Source of the DNA: Channa striata
Taxonomy: Eukaryota; Chordata; Actinopteri; Anabantiformes; Channidae
Direction: 5' to 3'
DNA length: 64,000 bases
NCBI GenBank assembly: GCA_033026295.1
Contig: CM065172.1
Location: 11,081,665 to 11,145,664, forward strand
Shown here one piece after another: positions 13,600 through 24,300 of the stretch. Numbering within the stretch: the first letter of the stretch is position 1; the number at the start of each line of letters is the position of its first letter. Position numbers and translations under genes: made by a program. A model generated the notes under the pieces. It was not told the origin of the DNA, searched no databases, and was given only the letters and a program-made list of their open reading frames with translations.

Positions 13600-16328
13600 T
13601 CTTTTCATATAATAGCCTTCACTTTCCAGTTTTCAGATACATGCATTTTTCTGCCTGAAGAATTTCTGTCAGGTGTGCAGTTGGGAGTTAGCAATGTTCT
13701 GCGATCAAGAAACATCATAATTAACATCTTAAATCCCATTTGAAGTGTGTGCAGTGTGTGAGATTTCCTCCTCCACTTTGTGCGAAATTGCTGTGTTTTG
13801 CTGTCTGTTAACTGACCTGCAGAGTGAGCAAATTAAGCGGCGATGTTTTCCTCTGCAGAACTGGGTTAAACATGGGGGTCGCTGCATTGTGCGATAAGCG
13901 TAGATCTTGCAACCATTTGCACTTTTTTTTGTGCTCTTCCAAAATTAGACAAGCGAGTAACATAGGAGAATTTAAACAGAGTCTTCTAAATGGTTGAGAA
14001 ATTAAACTTAATGACTTTTGCAAGGCACAGTGCTTATTGCCATCATACACACACATATTACATGAAATGTATATCCACTTTGCATTGTGCATGCAGGCAC
14101 AATCACACACAGTAAAGCCATGTTGAGATGGCTAATCTGTAAGCCTCGAGAGAAGCAGGATGAAATATTCCTGGAGGGAGCTTTTCACAACAAGCTCCTA
14201 GGATCAGGTACATGAATAAATTACAGGCATAATTAAAGGAAATGTCAAATGGCTGTTGTATGGAGCATTATTAACTGTGCTCTGGCCATGTTAAAAGAAC
14301 CTGGGTCCTGAATTAAGGATGGGAATGTAGGTTTAATGTGAACTGCAGGACCTACAATAATACAGTTAGGCATCAATGAGGCCCATGCGGCAGAGATATT
14401 TACCTGTCTATGCAGTGTTTTAGAGGATGGGGATGATGTACAAAAGGGTAAATGGCTGCGGTCATAAAGAAGAACGATTTTGTGTTTGTGTCTGAGAGAG
14501 ACAGAGAGAGCAATGAAAGGCACTAGTTTATTTGAGAGTCGAAGAAAGTGAATTGGAAGGAGTGAAGAGAGTTGGAAGAGAAAGCAGTTTCTCCCCAGTC
14601 TTGTCATGGGAAATACGTCTTTTCACCATGAACCATAGCTGTCAGCGGATGCTTATCAAGAAGAGTGAAACGTCAGCCTTCTGCAACTCAGAACGTAAAA
14701 TGACCCAAATTCTTTTAGTCTACAAAGTAAATTTTCTTTATGCAGACAGCCGAAAATCTCAACACCCACCTACAGCAACCTCTGCTTTTCTCACAAGTCG
14801 AGTGGAAAACAAAAACCTCAGGAGGAGCTTTAAACAAAGAATCATCCCTCTCAAGGATGGACAGGGAATGGTAGGGAATTTTCAGTTACAATATGAATAA
14901 ACACACTGATAATCATACGCAATTATCAACACTAAGTTAATATTGAAAGGCTCAACGTAGAAGCATATTGTGCTTCACCTGCACACACAAGGAAATCATT
15001 TCTGCCGAAACATCACATTCTTCATCGTCACTAAATGGTCAAGTAATGGCATAAACAGGTATTTTCAAATTTCAAAACACACATAGTGATTGGTTCTGTT
15101 CTACTCACCATCAGCATCCTGAAACTTAAGCAGCTAATGTGAAATCAACCATCAGTAAAGTTATTTTGCACTTTTCCCCCCTATTGTGACACGTCTGGAT
15201 TTCACTGAAAACACCCAATTAGAATGTGAGAAATGACATCACTATCATTATCGGCATTACTAAATTTGTATTTGTGTGTTTTGACAGCAGTTCGCGCCCC
15301 TTTACATTTCCATAACAACCAGGTGCATTTTTGTGCAGTGAGCAGTAAAGTGGAAAATGGGTTGAGTTGTGCCCATATCGGTTGCCTCTTCCAATCAGAA
15401 ACAAGTTTGAGTGATGTCCCTCAGTCCCCATGCACGTCCCGCTTCCACAAAAAGAAGAAGTCACACATTTTTGAGTTGTTTTAGCACCCGACTCTGCAGC
15501 TCTATATTTTCAGCTACTTGCAGCTCATTATATTGCTCTTCTGGTACATGTGTGCTCGAGTCCCAGTGGCTCTCACTGACCCCCGCATATTATAACTGGC
15601 AGCCACTCCTAGCTCATAAGCTCACACCAGCTGATTTTATGCTGCCTGTCTAGTGTGAAATGAATGCTTGCTGAAGTAAACAAGTGACTGGTGGAGAAAG
15701 TCGAACAACAAACACCTGCACTGTTTTTGTCCGAATTCGGTTTTTGAGCCATCTAGTGGTGAGAGATCTCTTCATGGTGCTTTAAAGCTGCTCTGAAAGC
15801 ATACGTGACCCCAAAGGATGATTGAAAGTAGGTGTTATCGGGTGATGTAAATAGACCTGCTCTTAAATGTGCTCACAGTAATACTGAGACAGAGCACTTA
15901 ATCCACACAGTTTGACAGTGTCCTATTGTAGATTATGTTTCAAGGAGTCTCTGAGGTATTTATACTCGGGATGCAATATGCAATACATTTGCATTAAATC
16001 GAATTACAGGACAAGTTCCTGGTGGAGCTAATATTATTAGAGAAGGTTCTGGTCAATTAGGTGGGTTTTCATGCACTAGTTTTTATGTACATTTTCAGAT
16101 TTTCAGAGAAAACTGAGAATTTAAACAAACAAAAAACTGCATATTTTATGACTTTCTCTGCAGAAGCGTGTTGAGTGTTGTTACATCGATGAAAGAAAAT
16201 AGGACAAAGTGCAATGGAAAACAAACTTAGTGAATAAATTCTAGTGTTATGCGCATGACAAAAACAAGGTGGTGGCACTTTGGCGTTGGTGTCATGCGTG
16301 AATCCATTTTTCTGGTGCAATGTCTGGT

Positions 16329-16387
16329 TTGGCATTTTGGGAAATATGCTTCTTGGGATTCGTGCCCAGAGTTAGACCAGAAGATTG
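16329..16387 (+). repeat. 5' fragment of a common teleost interspersed repeat
   Basis: The block beginning 'ggcattttgggaaatatgct' and ending with 'gagttagaccagaagattg' matches, from memory, the start of a fish repeat that runs 'cattttgggaaatacgctta' and then 'gagttagatgagaagat'. An apparently inverted copy of the same family follows at about 16.49-16.65 kb, and a fragment of its downstream part lies at 46.16 kb. Confidence 0.6.
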
Positions 16388-16489
16388 CCTGCTATGTAAC
16401 AGCAAGTCTGCACTGACTGTACCAGGCCAGCAAACACAAGAGCCTGGCACACATCCTCTGTATAAAACTGCAACTTCTGATTCTAACAT

Positions 16490-16652
16490 TTTTGTATTAA
16501 GTAAACAGATATAAAATGATGATTTGTGAAATCTGCACATTCTTGGAGTTGTATTTTGTTTACTTTGGAAAGAACCAGACTCTTACCAGTCAATGATGCA
16601 AGTCATATTTACTGGACAGGTATGAGACTAGTAATGAAACTCTCATCCTTCT
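16490..16652 (-). repeat. Inverted, eroded copy of the same teleost repeat
   Basis: Read on the minus strand, this carries landmarks of the family seen at 16.33 kb. They include a block matching the usual 'gatgagaagat' to 'cactctcatgtctgt' region (here 'atgaaactctcatcc' on plus) and a 'tttggacagagccagg'-like block (here 'tttggaaagaaccag'). A tail resembling 'aaacaaacgagatataac' occurs as 'agtaaacagatataaaatg'. Divergence is high, so the limits are approximate. Confidence 0.45.
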
Positions 16653-17598
16653 TATTATCTTTTTTAAACTGTTTAAATTAATTTTCTTTTTTGGAAGGAG
16701 GAGTGCAAACAAAGTAATATTGTTATATTTTGGCAAAATGAGAGCTGGTAAACTGTTCCTGTCTATGGTAACAGTCGAACTTTGAGACAGTCACACTTTA
16801 ACTTATAGAAATAGGAAGCGATTGGCAGAAAACCCTAGCAACAACATGAAAATGTATCGTATATGCCAATTATTTAACTTGTTTGGAAGATGCCACTGCA
16901 TATAAATTTTTTGGCACATATTATTAAACCACAATGCTCATTAACACTGTCACTTACTGCAAATGAGTCTATACGCTATAGCTACACATTGGTCTCGGCC
17001 ACTGTTGCTATGACGAAAACGTCAGCCAAAGACAGACTTAGACTTGAACTAAAACACGCTTCAGGTCACGTTGACAGACATATGGTGTGTACGAAACATG
17101 CGAAATTATGCAGCGTGACAGCTGGACTGATTAAAACGTCACTTTCAAATCAGACGAGTGGCCGAAACACATAGTCGCACTATGAGGAAAATCAACGGGG
17201 CGCTTGCATCTGTTGCCCCTAAACATCTTTAAATATGTCATATAGTTTTTAATACTTTACCGCTGTGGGAGAGGTTTGAGAGGAGCCCTCTGGCGGGTGG
17301 AACAACACACAGCGCAGCTTTAACATTCCTCCAATGGCGGTTTTGGTTTAGACTTGTATAAATGCTTTACTGTGGCTGCAGACTGCATGTAAGATCGCCA
17401 CAGATCTGCTGACTTGCTTGCCAAAATATTCTAGAAATGATTTCACAAATCATTTCCCCTTAACCTTAGGGGCTCCCAGTTGTGGCGAGGTGCTGCGCTG
17501 TGCCGCAGGGGGGCGCAGTCTTCCGCCAGGTGCGTCTTCCTCCCTCCCGCACCTTCCCATCCCAGCCTCGCTGCCTCTGCTCGCCTCTGTACAGCCCA

Positions 17599-17662
17599 CT
17601 TCTTCTTCTTCTTCTTCTTCTCCTCCTCCTCCTCCTCCTCCTCCTCCTTCTTCTTCTTCTTC
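17599..17662. repeat. (TTC)n(TCC)n(TTC)n compound trinucleotide repeat
   Basis: A symmetric pyrimidine tract: TTC units, then TCC units, then TTC units again, in about 64 bases. The strand asymmetry and mirror symmetry are typical of sequences able to form triplex DNA. It yields open frames of poly-Ser, poly-Leu, poly-Phe and poly-Glu that should not be annotated. Confidence 0.95.
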
Positions 17663-17846
17663 GCAGAGGGCGCTGACTTGATGCGCATAACAAATCATTC
17701 CCGCAAGATTCCCCCTTTTTTTCCCCAAGCGCTAATTTCCCGTGTGCACATGCTGGATTTGGGAGCGTAAACACAGGCGAGGCTCGAACCTCGACAGCCG
17801 GGGACGTTTCGAATGTGAATCAGCGCAGCAAACAACGTGGGTGTTG

Positions 17847-17869
17847 TGCGTGTGTGTGTTGTGTTGTGT

Positions 17870-17909
<40 letters not shown>
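17847..17909. repeat. (TG)n microsatellite, imperfect at its left end
   Basis: A TG-rich run with TTG interruptions passes into an uninterrupted TG tract, inside the promoter-like segment and about 200 bases before the candidate 5' exon donor. Confidence 0.93.
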
Positions 17910-17910
<1 letters not shown>

Positions 17911-20438
17911 ATGGTTCTTCGGTGGGGAGTGCAGGAGAAGGGGGAGAGCAGCGATATGAAACGCGCCTGTTTGACCACCGGCTCGGTTTCACCTGTGTCA
18001 ACGACCTTGCGATTGTGACCGAATTTTTCCTAACAACATTTCCATGGAGGAGCGGTCCGCCGCTTTTTCCGTAAGGGCTGGATTCGGTTCCTGCTGGTCT
18101 CAAGATATTTCAAGATAAGAGGTAAGACAATAAAATCAAAATCACAATGTGTCGTTATAATAACAGTAACCCGCGAGCGCGCTTCGTAATTGCGCAAATT
18201 TGGACATCTAAATTATTTACAGTGGTATTTATACATCTAAAATATTCATTCTCTCTTAACAGGCTCACATGTCGGCCTGTCTCCGTGAATTGGCTCATCT
18301 ATTCCTAATACCATAAATCATAAAAATTGTTTTAGACTGGAGCAACGAGACGTGCCCTCCCAGCTGCAGCCCATTCCTCCACACTGAGTGGTCTGCTGTT
18401 GGAGGGGCATGCATTCAGAAAAAAAAGGCACTTCTCCATTTATTTATTTATTTTTCCAGGAGTTGGTTTTAGGTCCAGCCGTGGTTTTTCTTTGTTGAAC
18501 TGATGTAGAGGTCCAGTCACATTAGTCACATGTGGTTTTTCCGCCTCTAACTGCTTCTGTGAGTCCCGCCTGGAGTGATGCAGAGCTTCACTTCACCTGA
18601 GATGTGTAATTGGGCCGCAGGGCCAGCACGTCAACGCATCAGGTTCTGGGATCAAATCAGCCCAGAGTGGACTTGTATGTATGGTGTATGGGGCACTGGT
18701 TTCATAAGGGAACTATGCATTTATTAAAGTTTTATTAAGTAGCCTGTTCAAATTATATTAAAAGGTAAAAAAAACCTTCAGTAAACCGTGAGTAGTCTTG
18801 TGGCGGTGATTGGATAAATGCCTACTGAGATACAGTAAGTGAAAAGGATGCACACACACACAAGCGAACGCACCATTTCTGCCCTGCAACATTCACCTGG
18901 TAATTGCATATACTGGTATGCCACAATGTCAGCTGGAATATCTGTGATGAATGCAGTTTAGGCCTTAAAAGTACACTCCCACTCTTCCAGCTGGGCTATT
19001 TGTTCAACCAGCGTGTTACTTGGACGCAGGCAGAGTGTGATGGAGGTGGTAGATGTCGTGATTATACATTTGTGTGTGTGTGTCTGTGTGCGTGTGCGCT
19101 TATACCCTTCTTGATCAAGAGTGATTCACCCTGTAAAGCTTTCTCACTAGCTTTGATCACCGTCATAGCATCATTATCCGTGAGTGTAAGCTGAAAATGT
19201 GTGTGTGTGGACATGTTGCATGTACAAATTGTGGTTTGATACCGTTATTGTGCAGACATTTGGGTCCAAAGAGTGGTTTGAGGTTTAAGACTTTATAACC
19301 TATGGTTATAGTAAGGTTTACGCATAGATAAAGGTTCAGGCAAAAGACTAGGGAATGCATTATGGTAATGAGTGTCCTCAGCTCTTGGAAGACTTACAGG
19401 CGTGTTGTGTATGTGTGAATATGGGTGGGTGTCTGTGTGTTTGTGCATGTGTGAGTGAAGAATCTTCTACGGTGTGTATGAAATCACTGAGTGATCTACT
19501 CCGTGTAATATCAGTGACAGAATTCTGTAACTCTGCATTTTGCAACTGTAAATGATTTATTAGATCTGCATATAAAAAGGAAACACATGGCACCAGCTGT
19601 TACATGGTGCCATATTTGACAAAACCCCATTTCAAAGACAAACCATAACATGCAAAGTCGACAGTAGCGTAATACCCACTGTACCTTGCACTCACCAATC
19701 CTCTGTCCTGAAGTGCCAGCAGTTTGCACACTGTGGGCCTATCGCTGAGGTATGGCATGCAGGACTCTTCTTGAGAGCAAGCGTACCAATCCAATTTTGC
19801 CGACTTTGGAGGATGAAAAACGACTGAGCAAACATGAAAGGTTGGGAAGAAAATCCTGGCTGAGACACCACGTGTCTGATTTGACATCCAGGCAGGTGAC
19901 AAACAATTAGACCCTCCATAAGTAGTGTTCTGAGCCAGGCTCTCTCCAGGATTAGGCCACAAATGAGCCACACATCAGAGTGTATGTCTTTTAAATAAAA
20001 GGTGAGCGAGCGAGTGAGTGAGTGTGTGTGTGTGTGGAGGAAGGGTGTTTTATGTATTGCATGAAAAGAAAGTGAAGTGAAAGTGAGTTTGGTGCATAGG
20101 TGTGTGTGTTGTGTGACATTTAGCAGATTGGTGTTATTATCTGTGTCTGCCCTTAATATATCTTAAAAACCTCTTGAAGAACTGTGCCTTTAATGTCTGT
20201 GTCTGTGTGTGCAGAGCATCTTATTCACATTCATGTCTTCATCTAGGTGCACACCAATGTACACAGATCTGCATACAGTCTGCACGTGTAACTGCTGTGT
20301 TATTGCCAGTTCACTTTTGTGTCTATGTTTGACATTTCATAATTGCATCATTACACGCTCAGTCTCCTTTTGCAAGAAGCGGGTGCATCACAATTTGTAA
20401 CACATGCTATGAGCAGACAGACACTTGCCCTTGATTAT

Positions 20439-20554
20439 GGACCTGGGTGGAATGGCTTCCTCATCAGGCTGTCTTGATTCACCCCAGCATGTGGGGAGAC
20501 ACATGCTGCTGTGGGTGAATCTAATTGATTGGATGGCACCCAATTCCCAGGTCC
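20439..20554. repeat. Long imperfect inverted repeat (hairpin)
   Basis: The inner arms at 20,476-20,493 and 20,500-20,521 pair over 18 bases with one 4-base bulge and a 6-base loop. The outer arms GGACCTGGG (20,439-20,447) and CCCAGGTCC (20,546-20,554) pair exactly. The sequence between them is partly complementary. Transcribed from either strand it would fold into a stem of about 115 bases. It lies about 460 bases before the contactin start codon, probably in the first intron. A small non-autonomous transposon, a structured RNA or a conserved regulatory element are all possible. Confidence 0.75.
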
Positions 20555-21016
20555 AAGTCTCCTCAGGCAGCCAGAGAGTGAATCCGTCCAAGTGAAGGAT
20601 GAGCTTAGGCGTTGGTCGCTCCCCTAATAGATTGGCATGGGCTTCCTCCCATATGCCTCTGGTATCACCCTCAGACATCTTTGGGTGCAAGTTGGTCACA
20701 CTGTATGGCACCAACGGTTCTGTCCAGATTAGAAATGTGAGAATGGACAGAACAAATGAGACATATTCTTAGTTAATATTTCCCCTTTTATTTTAAAATA
20801 ATTGTATTTCCGCTACTAAAATTTGCACTTGCTCTTGTCTTCTGCCGAGAGATGATTAAAAGACGTAATTTTGAAAGTGGGATGAAACTGCTGGGGTTTG
20901 TTGAGTTTGGTATTTTACAACAAAATTCTCATTCCGACAGGTCAAGCTTCCCTCTCTCTCCAGTGCCATTTTTAAGCTTATTGGATGAAAGTCTCATTTG
21001 CCCTTGGCTGCCAAAG

Positions 21017-21071
21017 ATGACGTTGCCATGGAAACAGCTTCTACTGTTATCAGTCATCGACTGTCTGACAG
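21017..21071 (+). CDS. cntn6: Contactin coding exon 1: start codon and signal peptide
   Basis: The exon encodes MTLPWKQLLLLSVIDCLT, a hydrophobic signal peptide close to the CNTN3 and CNTN6 leaders. It ends in phase 1 at a GTAAAC donor. A pyrimidine tract ending 'tctctccag' at 20,963 is a plausible acceptor, so the full exon may be 20,964-21,071. Confidence 0.88.
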
Positions 21072-21341
21072 GTAAACCATCTTTTATATGAGTAATGATT
21101 CTTTCACGTTTGAGCATTTACAGTTGCGGGATGATAGCTGAGAATCATGTCAGTGTCACAAGCGATAGGATGGCCAAGGTTTAAAAGAAAACTGCACAGT
21201 ATTGACTTCCATTCACAACCAAGACACAATACTCTCAATCTTCTTCTTTACTTAGCTTTCATTGTGAAGTAATGTAAAAACATATACTGTACTTAGTAGA
21301 AAATTCAAGACCAAAGTTTGGTCCACTTAACACAACAAATG

Positions 21342-21380
<39 letters not shown>

Positions 21381-24300
21381 CAAAACAGCAACCACTAAGT
21401 ACCTCCAAAGAGTTAGGGAAGTCCTGAGAAATCAGCTGAATGGGAAGAACAAAGTCTGGGTGATTAACACATATGCCCTCCCGGTCATCAGTCACCCGCT
21501 GGTATAATAAGCTGGCCAAAAGGGGAGATGGAAGTCACTGACATCAAGACAAGAAAGACTATACACTAAGCAGAAAGAAGGACGTCAAGGATTAGTAACC
21601 GTCAGAGCCACTATCCAGCACGAAACAGCTAAGACCTATGAATACATCAGGAAGATGGCACAAATTGATGACGTGCGTAGTGAATACCTCAGGCAGCAGA
21701 AACCAGAGAAACAAAGGGAAGGAAGTGCAGGAGTCCTCGTGGACGGAATAACCTCTGTATCACTGGCAGACAGAAGAACGAAGGAACAAGACCCCCCCCC
21801 CAAAAAAAAGGAATTTTTTATATATAAAATAGTTTCTAATTACATGAAAATCTGCATTTTTATCTTACAAGTGTCAGGAATGGTATTCTGGGGCCCTCTA
21901 AACTTTTTGATTTAGTTTAGTCATTGGTGAAAGTGCCAGCTATTACCTGTCTCACCTCTCATTTTAAAGACCCTGCCAGCTCAGCCCAAATATCCAATTT
22001 CCTCCAGAGGATCAGGGAAATAAAGATGCCTGACTATATAAAAAAGGCTTTTTCTGTCATCGTACTAAAGGCTTTTACTCTTTCTCTGACAGATTGTCTG
22101 GACAGTGGATCATATCATGGCCCAAGATGGAGGATGGAGCCAGGTGACTTGTTCATTCCTGTTGATTCCATAGAAGAAGAAGCTACTCTGACCTGTGACG
22201 CTAAGGGAACACCACCTCCTCAATACAGGTAAGAACACATTTAAATGACGTTGGGTTTAAACCTTTAGATAGGAATAAATATGTAGGCCAACTACATATT
22301 GGAAGTTTATGCAAAATAATTATAAATCTGATTAAAGAATCAGTAATGCCAAAATGATGTAGTTTAGCAGTAAGCAACCATCAGGAGAGATACAGACATA
22401 TTGGCTTTGCAGCATCCCATTCTTACCAATCCCATTCACTCATTTAGAGCAACGTGGGTAAATTCAAAGTATATATGTCATGTAGAAGAGGAAGGTGCTT
22501 TTCTCTGCTCTTCATTTTCTCCATGTATAAAGACACTCAAAGCGCTGGCATCATTATGGCTTTACTAATTCATATTGACTAACACACCCCCAATCTGCCT
22601 CTTGTCTCGCCAGATAGTATCTTAGCGACACACGTGTAGCATCTTAATGATCGTCTCCTCTTATAAAAAGCCACGAGAGCAATGCAGGTTGCTAGACACC
22701 AGTTGGCACCAACAGGCATTGATTACAAGTGTCTTTGGCGCGCAACAGTGGAATTACCACCGCGAGCCAGCTCCGATGAGCTGAAGGATAGTATTGTGGA
22801 CCATGTATGCTCATTATTTCAGGCTTTTCACATTCCCCGCCTAAAACAAGATCTTTCCATGTACTGATTAAAGGTGAGATGAGCATGTTTAACGTGGCAT
22901 CTTGTCACGCTGACTGTGCTAGGCTCTGCATGCCCTCAGCACCTCTCTGGCTCCTCTCTTGAAGTGTAAATGGGCTCACACTGCTCCCTCCTAATTCTTC
23001 TCTTTTTTTCCCCCTTTTCCTTCCCTCTGCCAGTCCTGTCACTCACAAAGATATGAGAGTTTCATGGTATGCAAACTCTAGCAGCATGGGAGAAAATGGC
23101 AGCTTATATTTACAAAAAAAACGTTTTTTGGGGGGTTGGCTATAGTTTTTTTTTTTTTACATCTATAACATGTCTAACCTTTACTTGACCGGAGCCCGTG
23201 GCTCTCTACCACAGGATCATCCGGAATACTCAAGTTTCTCTCCTCTCAGATGGTCAGACATGTGTTCGCAAAATGAGTCTCAAGCCGAGTAATTCAGTTT
23301 TGGAGTTGCTATTCAATCATCTGCCCAGTGTTTGGGGCACTACTGAACAGCAGAGGCACTTCAGAGCAGGTCAAAATAAGGTGAAAATGGTGACTCAGAG
23401 ATAAAAAAGCTGAATGCATGCAAGTGGACACACACATCTATACGCACGCAGGACTGTGTCACCAGCCGATCCGACCCTCATCCCACAGTCTCTCAAACTT
23501 TATATCCTGAAAAAGTAATAGGGTTAAGCGCGATACATACAGTGACACAGCTATCAAGTATAAGTGCCTAGAATATGGCAGCAGGCACTCATCAACATTC
23601 AGTGGTTTATTCTCTTGGAAAGTTTGCCATTATGGCCTTCATGTCTTTCATTTCCACTTAAGGGAAGCACAATGGAAGAATGTGGCTGAGAGAAAGAAAT
23701 TGTTATTTTTTTTATGCTTTGAGAGAAATGATGGAACATTCTTGAAAAGTGCTGTGTCCTTGAACCCATCAATGCTCCCTTTTTGAATAGCATTTAAAAG
23801 GGATTGTGAGTGTTGTGGTGACAGAGAGGAAAGTCTTTTCTCGCTGAATAATGAGACTTGTTCAAATCAATGTATTAACCTCATGTTTTTAAGAGTTCTT
23901 TTTGTTGCTTAATTTATTTGATAGTATAATCTGGACCTGCTGCTCAAAGTATAATTTTTTTTTAATTCCAACGCCTGCTTAAGTGTGGGAAGCCTGAAAT
24001 GAAAGGTGAAAAGGAGCATGAAAGACATCCTTTACTACATCAGCCCACCGTTACCTTTGCCAAGTGCTAATGTTTTGTCCTAATGAGAAGTCAAAAGTAG
24101 AATAATGTCACATTATGTAAATATAATGTGACAGAGAAGAGGTGATTATGGTTAGACTGATGGTAATATCTAGGATGGCTTCGAAAACCTTTGTCCTCTA
24201 CTTCCCTTAAACAGCAGACGACAGCCTTGTGTGTGATACTCTAAGATTAAACTTTAATGGTCCTTGTGGGGGGAAAATGGGATAGCTGCAAAAGCAAATG

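Larger units (their letters stand above)
1..17289. other. Intergenic DNA upstream of the contactin gene
   Basis: No exon chain, RNA gene or recognisable protein was found here on either strand. The open frames present (the longest about 157 codons, minus strand, 2442-2915) have no family motif and fit chance. The segment holds decayed interspersed repeats near 0.5-0.9 kb and 16.3-16.7 kb, a long (TG)n tract at 3.8 kb, a shorter one at 13.6 kb and some CTCF-like motifs. Around 8035-8065 there is a short piece resembling the tail of the L2-like fish repeat seen again at 61 kb. The rest looks like plain AT-rich DNA. Distal enhancers or noncoding exons cannot be excluded by reading alone. Confidence 0.7.
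17290..18121 (+). promoter_or_regulatory. CpG-rich promoter-like region with probable 5' noncoding exon of the contactin gene
   Basis: Base composition changes abruptly here: CpG dinucleotides cluster at 17,480-17,560, 17,740-17,830 and 17,930-18,060, unlike the flanking AT-rich DNA. A TATAAAT string lies at 17,357-17,363. At 18,121/18,122 there is a strong splice-donor match, GAG|GTAAGA. The best acceptor upstream of the contactin start codon is a pyrimidine tract ending 'tctctccag' at 20,963. A model in which transcription starts here, with a noncoding first exon ending at 18,121 joined to 20,964, is inference. The region also carries two microsatellites. No open frame in it looks like protein. 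Confidence 0.45.

Noticed and set aside
17443..17774. Overlapping frames with poly-Ser, poly-Leu, poly-Glu and poly-Arg
   Set aside because: They are translations of the (TTC)n(TCC)n tract on both strands, not proteins.
20388..20714. 108-codon minus-strand frame over the long hairpin
   Set aside because: It has no family motif. The inverted repeat explains the composition better.
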